Assembly: GCA_964347615.1 (NCBI GenBank)
Contig: CAYFZO010000001.1
Location: 85,015-149,014 of the forward strand
Direction: 5' to 3'
Source of the DNA: CAYFZO01 sp964347615
Lineage (GTDB): Bacteria > Pseudomonadota > Gammaproteobacteria > Poriferisulfidales > Oxydemutatoraceae
Length of the DNA stretch: 64,000 bases
Of the stretch, positions 24,512 to 31,718 are shown piece after piece. The position numbers and the translations under genes are program-made. The notes beneath the pieces are model-generated. The model did no database searches. It saw only the letters and a list, made by a program, of their open reading frames with translations, and was not told the DNA's origin. Position 1 is the first letter of the stretch; every line of letters starts with the position of its first letter.

Positions 24512-27421
24512 TTATTGACACGCTTCGCAATCGGAGGCGAAGATCGAACAGGCGTCGGGCGCGCCGCCGCCGTTATTGCCGCCGTTGCTCACCTTGACGG
24601 CGTTCAACTTGTTTTCCCCCGTCTCCATGGTGCTTTTCTCGACGTGGCTCGCGCCCAACGACCGCAAGTAGTAGGTGGTTTTCAACCCTTTGACCCAAGC
24701 CAGTTTGTAGAGGTTGTCCATCTTCGCGCCCGACGGCTCGCTCATGTACAAGTTCAGCGACTGCGACTGGTCTATCCATTTCTGCCGCCGCGAAGCGGCC
24801 TCGACCAACCAGCGGGGGTCTATCTCAAACGCCGTTGCGTACAGCTGTTTGAGCTCGTCGGGGATGCGGTCGATGCTCTGCACGCTGCCGTCGTAGTATT
24901 TAAGATCGTTGACCATGACTTCGTCCCACAAACCAAGCGCTTTCAAATCCTCGACCAAATGAGGATTGACCACCGTGAATTCGCCGGACAAATTCGATTT
25001 AACGAACAGATTCTGGTAGGTCGGTTCGATGCTTTGCGTAACCCCGCATACGTTCGAAATCGTCGCCGTCGGTGCAATCGCCATCGTGTTGGAGTTGCGC
25101 ATCCCGTATTGCTTGACGTCCTCGCGCAATTTATCCCAGTCGAAAGTGGATGAAACGTCAACGTCGACGTAGTCGCCGCGTTGTTCGGACAACAACCGGA
25201 TCGAGTCGATCGGCAGCACTCCGCGACTCCACAACGAGCCGTCGAAACTTGAGTAGGTGCCGCGTTCCCGAGCCAACCGATTGGATGCCTTGATGGCGAA
25301 ATAGCTCACGGCCTCCATCGCGCGGTCGGCGAAAACCACCGCGTCTTCGCTGGAGTAGGGAACGCGCAAGGTATAAAGCGCGTCCTGAAAACCCATTACG
25401 CCCAGCCCGACCGGACGGTGGCGCACGTTGGAAAGCCGTGCTTTCCCGACGCTGTAGAAATTGTAGTCGATGACGTTGTCGAGCATGCGCATCGCAACGG
25501 TGACGGATTTCTCCAGCTTGTCCATCATCAATCCGTCCTTATCCACGTGCGCGGCAAGGTTCAGAGAACCTAGGTTGCACACGGCAATCTCTTCGTCCGA
25601 AGTGTTCAGGGTGATCTCGGTGCACAGGTTGGACGAGTGCACCACGCCGACGTGTTGCTGCGGCGAACGCAAGTTACAGGCGTCCTTGAAAGTCAACCAT
25701 GGATGCCCGGTCTCGTACAGCATGTTCAACATCTTGCGCCACAGGTCCACGGCTTTGACGCGCTTGAAGTTGGTTATCTCCCCCCGATCGGCCATTTCCT
25801 CGTATTCAAGGTAGCGGCACTCGAATTTCTCGCCGTACAAATCGTGCAAATCGGCAGCATCGTCGGGCGAAAACAGCGTCCACTCCGCGCCTTCCGCAAG
25901 GCGCTTCATGAACAAATCCGGGACCCAATTCGCGGTGTTCATGTCGTGGGTGCGGCGCCGGTCGTCGCCGGTGTTCTTGCGCAGCTCCAGAAACTCCTCG
26001 ACGTCGAGATGCCAGGTTTCCAAGTAAGCGCAAACCGCGCCTTTGCGCTTGCCTCCTTGATTGACCGCAACCGCGGTGTCGCTTGCGACTTTCAAAAACG
26101 GCACGATCCCCTGCGATTTACCGTTGGTTCCCTTGATCGGAGAACCGATCGAGCGCACGCGCGTCCAGTCGTTGCCCAAACCGCCGGCGAACTTTGACAG
26201 CATCGCGTTGTCCTGGATCGCCTCGAAGATACCGTGCAAATCATCGGCGACGGTGGTCAAGTAGCACGAAGACAGCTGCGGGCGCAAAGTGGCGCAGTTG
26301 AACAGCGTCGGCGTCGAACTCATGAAGTCAAACGACGACAACAATTCGTAGAACTCGACGGCGTGCTCTTCGCGCTCGACTTCGCCGTTCGCAAGCCCCA
26401 TCGCCACGCGCATGAAAAACGCCTGCGGCAGTTCAAACCGCCTGCCGCCGGAATGTATGAAATAGCGGTCATAGAGGGTCTGCAGACCGAGATAGGTGAA
26501 TTGCCGGTCGCGCTCGGGTTTGAGCGCTCCCGCGAGCTTCTCAAGATCGTATTCGTTGCACAGGCGCGGGTCCAGCAGTTCAAGCTCAACGGCGTGGGAA
26601 ATGTAACGCTTGAAGTATTCGGGATAACGCTCGGCCATCTCGTCCAACGTCGCCTCGTCGGGACGTCCGGCCAAAAAAGAAAGCGCTTCCCTGCGCAACT
26701 TGTCGAGTAACAAGCGCGCCGACACAAAAGAGTAAGCAGGCTCTTTTTCGATCAAAGTTCGCGCACTCATGATCAACGCGGTGCTGACGTCCTTGAACGC
26801 CATGCCGCTGTACAAACTGCGCAAAGATTCCTGAACGATCGCCTGTGCCGACGCGCCTTCGGTTTCACGACACGCTTCCGCGACTATTTTCTCGAAGCGC
26901 TCAAGGTCGAGCGGTTTTTGAGAACCGTCCTCAAGCGTGACCATGATTTCTTGCGGGTCAACGGCAACGGATTGATCCTTGCCGTCCTTGAGGGCTTTTT
27001 CCCTTTCTTTGGAGCGCTCCTCACGATAGAGGACGTAGGTGCGGGCAACTTTATGGTCGCCGTTGCGCATCAACGCCAACTCGACGTAGTCCTGAATGTC
27101 TTCGATGTGGAATATCCCGCCGTCGGGCTGACTGCGGGTAAGGGCGTAGACTATCTGCTTGGTCAGCGTTTCGGTGGTGTCGTGAATGCGCCGCGACGCC
27201 GCGGCACTCCCGCCTTCCACCGCGAGAAACGCTTTGGTGATCGCGATCTTGATCTTGTCCGCGTCGAAAGCGGTGACCTTGCCGTTGCGACGAATGACCC
27301 GATATTTGCCTGGTGCCGTGGCCGCGACTTCGGCAGTTTGATCAAGCATCGCATCGGCAACGGCGCTCACATCCCCAAGCCTTTCCTTAAAGGACGTTTC
27401 TTTAAGCGGCGGCTGTTCCAT
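24512..27421 (-). CDS. nrdA: Ribonucleoside-diphosphate reductase class Ia, alpha subunit NrdA
   Basis: 969 residues, longer than E. coli NrdA (761). Two ATP-cone-like units occupy the N-terminus: YRVIRRNGKVTAFDADKIK (from about residue 40) and IMVTLEDGSQKPLDLERFEK (from about residue 158). The catalytic core has SSCYLTTVADDLHGIF, the active-site NLCTEI with Cys and Glu, and PTATISNVCG. The C-terminal redox pair is CEACQ at the very end. Reduces NDPs to dNDPs. The cones give dATP/ATP activity control. Confidence 0.96.
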   Translation of the reverse strand: MEQPPLKETSFKERLGDVSAVADAMLDQTAEVAATAPGKYRVIRRNGKVTAFDADKIKIAITKAFLAVEGGSAAASRRIHDTTETLTKQIVYALTRSQPDGGIFHIEDIQDYVELALMRNGDHKVARTYVLYREERSKEREKALKDGKDQSVAVDPQEIMVTLEDGSQKPLDLERFEKIVAEACRETEGASAQAIVQESLRSLYSGMAFKDVSTALIMSARTLIEKEPAYSFVSARLLLDKLRREALSFLAGRPDEATLDEMAERYPEYFKRYISHAVELELLDPRLCNEYDLEKLAGALKPERDRQFTYLGLQTLYDRYFIHSGGRRFELPQAFFMRVAMGLANGEVEREEHAVEFYELLSSFDFMSSTPTLFNCATLRPQLSSCYLTTVADDLHGIFEAIQDNAMLSKFAGGLGNDWTRVRSIGSPIKGTNGKSQGIVPFLKVASDTAVAVNQGGKRKGAVCAYLETWHLDVEEFLELRKNTGDDRRRTHDMNTANWVPDLFMKRLAEGAEWTLFSPDDAADLHDLYGEKFECRYLEYEEMADRGEITNFKRVKAVDLWRKMLNMLYETGHPWLTFKDACNLRSPQQHVGVVHSSNLCTEITLNTSDEEIAVCNLGSLNLAAHVDKDGLMMDKLEKSVTVAMRMLDNVIDYNFYSVGKARLSNVRHRPVGLGVMGFQDALYTLRVPYSSEDAVVFADRAMEAVSYFAIKASNRLARERGTYSSFDGSLWSRGVLPIDSIRLLSEQRGDYVDVDVSSTFDWDKLREDVKQYGMRNSNTMAIAPTATISNVCGVTQSIEPTYQNLFVKSNLSGEFTVVNPHLVEDLKALGLWDEVMVNDLKYYDGSVQSIDRIPDELKQLYATAFEIDPRWLVEAASRRQKWIDQSQSLNLYMSEPSGAKMDNLYKLAWVKGLKTTYYLRSLGASHVEKSTMETGENKLNAVKVSNGGNNGGGAPDACSIFASDCEACQ

Positions 27422-27829
27422 TGTTTTGCTTCGGAAGCGAAATTGCTTGCGTAAATCAAGAAACTAATCGTTGCGGGCGTGGTTGCCGAGAGCGGTCAGG
27501 TTACCATATATGGGCAATCCGTCAAGGATGGACAACATGTAGATAATCAGCGGAATTCAGCGGGGACGGGCGGTGGGCATGCTGTGGATAAACTGCCGGC
27601 CCTCGCTGGGGCGGCCAAACCGGTTCGGGCACGGGATTTCCGAGGCAGGTCAAAAACGACGCGGCGGTCAGGTTACGTGAACGCCACATCGGGCGGGTAT
27701 CAGCAAGTCTATAGGGCCGGCGAAATGCAAGCGGAGTCAGCTTGTCAACTTATGTATATAAATCCCCGTGAACGCTTTCGTCTTTCGCGGCGCGTGACTC
27801 GGAAAGGGGGTTACCTCCCCGTCGCGCTC
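27422..27829. other. Intergenic region upstream of nrdA with repeat B4 and possible NrdR-like palindromes
   Basis: This 408-base gap holds no convincing gene. CCATATATGG (27504-27513) and CAACATGTAG (27533-27542) each resemble the core of an NrdR box, but their centres are 29 bases apart and not the usual 31-32. Repeat B4 is at 27744-27767. The rest shows nothing recognisable. Confidence 0.4.
27744..27767 (-). repeat. Dispersed repeat family B, copy B4
   Basis: Read on the minus strand it begins GGGGATTTATATACATAAG and continues TTGACAAG, matching B3 (23052-23075) at most positions; similarity extends about 25 further bases into CTTGCATTTCGCC. Confidence 0.55.
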
Positions 27830-28513
27830 TCAACCCGCACTCTCAACCTCGGGCAACGTCCCCCAAACAATCAGATGACGATCACTGATTGATTCCATCT
27901 TGAAATCGAGACGCGCTTCGGTCAGCTGCGCTTGTAACTCTTGCGGCGTAAACGCGGCAAGCAATGAATTATAAAAGTCACGCCGCAAGATCTCCGGTTC
28001 TCCGGCGGCGTATCGATCAACTATCCCGGCAGCGGCGCGTTCGCTGTCGGGACGCTTGAGATCCGCGACAAACACCCGTCCTCCGGGCTTGGCGATGCTC
28101 TTCACCGTCTCCCAGAGGGTTTGCGGCTCGTGCAAGTGATGAAGCAGGCTGTTGGACGCAACGACGTCGTAGTGCAGAGACGGCAGCGACGGCGCCGGCA
28201 ACGTGGCTTGTATCAAACGGACGCGCTTGGTCAGACCGACGTCTTTGACCGCCCTTTCGGCACAATCGAGCATTGCGCGCGAACCGTCAATCGCGTCGAC
28301 GTTGAAACCGGGCTGCAGACCGGCAATACGGATCGCGATATCGGCGGGACCGCAACCGAGGTCCGCCACCATCGCCGTTTGCGGCAGTGAAGGAAATACC
28401 CGCTGAAACCAACCGACGACGTTTGCATGCGGTTCAGAAAAATCAGCCGCCGCGTACGCCCGCACCTGGGCCTCGTCGGTCATCAATTCAGGCTCGGTGC
28501 GACGTGCAAGCAT
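27830..28513 (-). CDS. Class I SAM-dependent methyltransferase, substrate unknown
   Basis: 227 residues (an internal ATG at residue 11 is an alternative start). SAM-binding motif VADLGCGPADIAIRIAG is at about residues 48-64, the acidic loop VDAIDGSRAMLDCAERA follows, and the post-I motif is VVASNSLLHHLHEP with PGGRVFVADLKRP after it. This is the Methyltransf_11/25 pattern; substrate is not evident. It ends the minus-strand accessory island, downstream of the small membrane gene and the glycosyltransferase-like array. A degraded copy of its first 27 or so codons lies at 31600-31681, so this gene took part in the local duplication. Confidence 0.85.
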   Translation of the reverse strand: MLARRTEPELMTDEAQVRAYAAADFSEPHANVVGWFQRVFPSLPQTAMVADLGCGPADIAIRIAGLQPGFNVDAIDGSRAMLDCAERAVKDVGLTKRVRLIQATLPAPSLPSLHYDVVASNSLLHHLHEPQTLWETVKSIAKPGGRVFVADLKRPDSERAAAGIVDRYAAGEPEILRRDFYNSLLAAFTPQELQAQLTEARLDFKMESISDRHLIVWGTLPEVESAG

Positions 28514-28624
28514 CCGACTTCATGCACTCTCGGCGCCTGCAACCCGTTGCGTCACGGCGCCGCGCAAGCGCACAACGGCGAACTTGCGAAACTCGCGCCG
28601 CCGGAATCAATCACCGTTACCGAA

Positions 28625-28720
28625 TTACTTTTGCGGGGAGTGTGCAATCAAGTACATCAGGAACACGAGCAGGCCGACCAGAATAATCGGCGAAATCATG
28701 TTTTCAAACGGCAGTTTCAT
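28625..28720 (-). CDS. 31-residue single-span membrane peptide
   Basis: The ATG at 28720 is preceded by AGGAGAA six bases upstream, one of the strongest ribosome binding sites in the window. The product begins MKLPFENMIS and has one hydrophobic helix (PIILVGLLVFLMYLIAH) with a short basic tail SPQK. I do not recognise it; KdpF- or CcoQ-like helper peptides have similar size but the neighbours do not fit. An upstream open extension of 81 codons is low-complexity and carries the promoter, so it is not part of the gene. It lies between the glycosyltransferase-like array and the methyltransferase gene, 111 bases before the latter. Confidence 0.65.
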   Translation of the reverse strand: MKLPFENMISPIILVGLLVFLMYLIAHSPQK

Positions 28721-28726
28721 GCTGTT

Positions 28727-28756
28727 TTCTCCTCTACCGGTTTCCTTGCAGGAGAA
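28727..28756 (-). promoter_or_regulatory. Stem that could occlude the ribosome binding site of the 31-residue gene
   Basis: On the minus strand TTCTCCT (28756-28750) is fully complementary to AGGAGAA (28733-28727) across a 16-base loop. It forms fully only if transcription starts at or before 28756; the start predicted from the -10 element is near 28753, which would shorten the stem. Confidence 0.35.
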
Positions 28757-28759
28757 GCA

Positions 28760-28788
28760 AGTATATACAAGCTCGGGCACTTCTCCAA
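28760..28788 (-). promoter_or_regulatory. Candidate sigma-70 promoter of the 31-residue gene
   Basis: On the minus strand TTGGAG (28788-28783) and TATACT (28765-28760) are separated by 17 bases. The -10 is flanked by a perfect 7-base inverted repeat, GGAGAAG at 28751-28757 and CTTCTCC at 28780-28786, which could be an operator. Confidence 0.55.
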
Positions 28789-28883
28789 TACTGCCTTGGC
28801 TCCCGTCCGCCGGCGGTGAGAACGTCTCGGGGGCCGGAATACCCTCCCCAGGCGCAGGTTCCGCCGCCGCGCGACCGTCCGCC

Positions 28884-30185
28884 TCAAGAACGAATGCTTG
28901 GCGAACGAAGAAGCGGTGCAAGCTGCGGAAAAAGTTCGGCCAGGCGGACGGCAACGCCGTCAAAGTCCGGCGCCGAGACGTCGACCGGAATAATCTTCCT
29001 CGACGGGTTGTCCTTAAGGAAATCTCGCAGCGGTTTCCCCGAAACGGGTTTATGCAAAAGGACGGCGGGAGGTGTCTCGGCGGAAGAATAAAGCCGATCC
29101 ATCAGACGAAAAGCCATCATCTGGCTTGGGAACGCAACAACCAGCAGATTCGCCGTCGCAACGGCGTCAATCAGCTTGATCAATTTACCGGGCGTTTCAC
29201 CGATGGTCGAAACGCTGTTCTTTACTTTCTTCAGGGGTTTGAATTCACGCGCATAACGTTTACGTTGCTTAAGCAAGGCCTTGAGCTGCTTTCGGAGCAG
29301 TCCCAGACTGCTACCTCTGCGAGGATGATTGTTATCCGAAAGGATTTGCGGAAAAGTTCTCTCGAAGCCGTCGGAAAAAATTTGCAAAGCGAACGCGTTA
29401 TCATCAAAACGGGTGCTTATGCCCTGAATGAAATCGTAAAAATCGGCGACGGTCAACTGGTGAAACTCACTCTCGTTCCGGTATTCGTGCCATGCAGGGT
29501 TCTTCTCTTGTCTTCCCCAACAAATCCAAGTTTTCCACGGTGTTCTCACCGGAGCCACGTCGCCCAGGCGGATATGCATCAGAGTTTTCAGCCCTTGTTC
29601 GGGAAAACGCGACTTTGGAAAGGCGCTACGACGATGTTCCGAGTAAATTGCTCGAGGATTCAAATCATCGATCGAGTCTGGGATTGAACGCACGACTGCT
29701 TTGAGCAAACTCAAAGGATAAATTAAGCGTATAGACACCGCTAAGGGACGGTCGGAAAGAGGTTCGCGGGATACGATCTCCTTGATCCAGCGTTGCAAAC
29801 CGTCGAGGGAGGTGATGCCTTGTTTCTCAAGGACGCGGTCTCCCAAAACAATTTCCACTTTTTTGCACTCCGTTAGTGCGGGGTGCCTTTCCGCTTTTGC
29901 TTCACGGGAAAAGTGTTCGGTCAAGCCCATGTGATCGTATATTGAAGGGTGATTTCGAACAAACCATCGATACACTCGATTAACTTTTTTCGCCAGAAAC
30001 CAAGGCAAAGTCAAGGGCATCATTAGCCCTGTGTTCCTCCGATTCGCCGTTCGGCGGTGAATATAAACGTACCCCAAAGACAATCCTAATTTCCGCACCG
30101 TTTTTATCTGACCAAGATGGTCAGTCAATCCTACCGAAGAATTGAGCACAAGCGTAAAATACGTCTTTTGGGGAATCATATACAT
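28884..30185 (-). CDS. Putative HxRxGD glycosyltransferase (fucosyltransferase-like), array copy 1
   Basis: 433 residues. No family is certain. HIRLGDV at residues 204-210 resembles motif I (HxRRGD) of GT11 and related fucosyltransferases; FALQIFSDGFER (265-276) resembles the strand plus SDD motif, and AVATANLLVVAFPSQMMAF (341-359) resembles the later donor-site helix and SxFS segment. The N-terminal region GLTDHLGQIKTVRKLGLSLGYVYIHR is like the GGLGNQ region of the same enzymes. No signal peptide or membrane span is seen, so a cytoplasmic GT-B enzyme is likely. It has a 639-base tract identical to copy 2. Its start codon lies in a dispersed repeat and lacks a good ribosome binding site. Confidence 0.6.
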   Translation of the reverse strand: MYMIPQKTYFTLVLNSSVGLTDHLGQIKTVRKLGLSLGYVYIHRRTANRRNTGLMMPLTLPWFLAKKVNRVYRWFVRNHPSIYDHMGLTEHFSREAKAERHPALTECKKVEIVLGDRVLEKQGITSLDGLQRWIKEIVSREPLSDRPLAVSIRLIYPLSLLKAVVRSIPDSIDDLNPRAIYSEHRRSAFPKSRFPEQGLKTLMHIRLGDVAPVRTPWKTWICWGRQEKNPAWHEYRNESEFHQLTVADFYDFIQGISTRFDDNAFALQIFSDGFERTFPQILSDNNHPRRGSSLGLLRKQLKALLKQRKRYAREFKPLKKVKNSVSTIGETPGKLIKLIDAVATANLLVVAFPSQMMAFRLMDRLYSSAETPPAVLLHKPVSGKPLRDFLKDNPSRKIIPVDVSAPDFDGVAVRLAELFPQLAPLLRSPSIRS

Positions 30186-30235
30186 AGATCCGCAAGGGAT
30201 TCAGCATCAATTTGACGCTTTGCCGGCCTCATGCT
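30171..30235 (+). repeat. Dispersed repeat family A, copy A1
   Basis: GGGAATCATATACATAGATC leads into CGCAAGGGATTCAGCATC and ATTTGACGCTTTGCCGGCC. The same sequence is at 31503-31567 and its core recurs, inverted, at 63866-63896. On the minus strand its end supplies ATGTATATGATTCCC, the first codons of array copy 1. The head and the TTTGACGC tail resemble family B. Confidence 0.65.
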
Positions 30236-31517
30236 TCGGCGAACGAAGAAGCGGTGCAAGCTGCGGAAAAAGTTCGGCCAGGCGGACGGCAACGCCGTCA
30301 AAGTCCGGCGCCGAGACGTCGACCGGAATAATCTTCCTCGACGGGTTGTCCTTAAGGAAATCTCGCAGCTGTTTCCCCGAAACGGGTTTATGCAAAAGGA
30401 CGGCGGGAGGTGTCTCAGCGGAAGAATAAAGCCGATCCATCAGATTAAAAGCCATCACCTGGCTTGGGAACGCAACAATCAGCAGATTCGCCGTCGCGAC
30501 GGCGTCAACCAGCTTGGTCAATTTGCCGGGCGTTTCACCGATGGTCGAAACACTGTTCTTTACTTTCTTCAGGATCTTGAGTTCACGCGCACAACGTTTA
30601 CGTTGCTTAAGCAAGGCTTTGAGCTGCTTTCGGAATAGCCCCAAACCTACACGAGGAGCATTGTTCCAGAGAAGGATTTGTAAAAAAGCTCTCTCGAAGC
30701 CGTCGGAAAAAATTTGCAAAGCGAACGCGTTATCATCAAAACGGGTGCTTATGCCCTGAATGAAATCGTAAAAATCGGCGACGGTCAACTGGTGAAACTC
30801 ACTCTCGTTCCGGTATTCGTGCCATGCAGGGTTCTTCTCTTGTCTTCCCCAACAAATCCAAGTTTTCCACGGTGTTCTCACCGGAGCCACGTCGCCCAGG
30901 CGGATATGCATCAGAGTTTTCAGCCCTTGTTCGGGAAAACGCGACTTTGGAAAGGCGCTACGACGATGTTCCGAGTAAATTGCTCGAGGATTCAAATCAT
31001 CGATCGAGTCTGGGATTGAACGCACGACTGCTTTGAGCAAACTCAAAGGATAAATTAAGCGTATAGACACCGCTAAGGGACGGTCGGAAAGAGGTTCGCG
31101 GGATACGATCTCCTTGATCCAGCGTTGCAAACCGTCGAGGGAGGTGATGCCTTGTTTCTCAAGGACGCGGTCTCCCAAAACAATTTCCACTTTTTTGCAC
31201 TCCGTTAGTGCGGGGTGCCTTTCCGCTTTTGCTTCACGGGAAAAGTGTTCGGTCAAGCCCATGTGATCGTATATTGAAGGGTGATTTCGAACAAACCATC
31301 GATACACTCGATTAACTTTTTTCGCCAGGAACCAAGGCAAAGTCAAGGGCATCATTATCCCTGTGTTCCTCCAATTTGACGGGCGGCGGTGAATATAGAC
31401 GTACCCCAAAGACAATCCTAATTTCCGCACCATTCCTATCCGACCAAGATAGTCAATCAACCCTACCGAAGAATCGATCACAAGCGTAAAATATGTCTTT
31501 TGGGGAATCATACACAT
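30207..31517 (-). CDS. Putative HxRxGD glycosyltransferase (fucosyltransferase-like), array copy 2
   Basis: 436 residues, near-identical to copy 1 over most of its length, with the same HIRLGDV and IFSDGFER motifs. Bases 30690-31328 match copy 1 (29358-29996) without a difference. It differs by patches: RRPSNWRNTGI at the N-terminus, a LLWNNAPRVGLGLFRKQ segment instead of the LSDNNHPRR type, and a C-terminal tail KHEAGKASN that runs into repeat A1. It starts within repeat A2. Copy 2 ends 21 bases before the copy 1 start, so they may be co-transcribed. Confidence 0.6.
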   Translation of the reverse strand: MCMIPQKTYFTLVIDSSVGLIDYLGRIGMVRKLGLSLGYVYIHRRPSNWRNTGIMMPLTLPWFLAKKVNRVYRWFVRNHPSIYDHMGLTEHFSREAKAERHPALTECKKVEIVLGDRVLEKQGITSLDGLQRWIKEIVSREPLSDRPLAVSIRLIYPLSLLKAVVRSIPDSIDDLNPRAIYSEHRRSAFPKSRFPEQGLKTLMHIRLGDVAPVRTPWKTWICWGRQEKNPAWHEYRNESEFHQLTVADFYDFIQGISTRFDDNAFALQIFSDGFERAFLQILLWNNAPRVGLGLFRKQLKALLKQRKRCARELKILKKVKNSVSTIGETPGKLTKLVDAVATANLLIVAFPSQVMAFNLMDRLYSSAETPPAVLLHKPVSGKQLRDFLKDNPSRKIIPVDVSAPDFDGVAVRLAELFPQLAPLLRSPKHEAGKASN

Positions 31518-31567
31518 AGATCCGCAAAGGATTCAGCATCAATTTGACGCTTTGCCGGCCTCATGCT
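31503..31567 (+). repeat. Dispersed repeat family A, copy A2
   Basis: Nearly identical to A1 (30171-30235), with single-base changes such as GCAAAGGATT for GCAAGGGATT. It lies between the methyltransferase remnant and array copy 2 and provides the first codons of copy 2. Confidence 0.65.
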
Positions 31568-31599
31568 GCAAGGTGCTGCTGACCGGCTTCGCTTCCTGG

Positions 31600-31681
31600 T
31601 CTCGAAAAAACCACCCGCGACGTAAGCCTGAACTTGGACCTCACCGGTCATCAATTCAGGTGGTGTGCGGCGTTCAAACAT
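31600..31681 (-). pseudogene. Remnant of the methyltransferase 5' end
   Basis: Reading from the ATG at 31681, the frame gives RRTPPELMTGEVQVQAYVAG, which matches RRTEPELMTDEAQVRAYAAA at the start of the methyltransferase gene at 28513; bases just upstream of the two ATGs also match. Similarity stops after about 27 codons. It sits directly downstream of array copy 3, where copy 1 has the real gene further downstream, so it is a relic of segmental duplication. Confidence 0.75.
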
Positions 31682-31718
31682 CCGAGTTATGCGCTTCACG
31701 GATCCTGGACCGTAGACC

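Noticed and set aside
28625..28963. Longer 112-codon version of the small membrane gene
   Set aside because: The extra 81 codons overlap copy 1, are low-complexity and contain the promoter and ribosome binding site of the 31-residue form.
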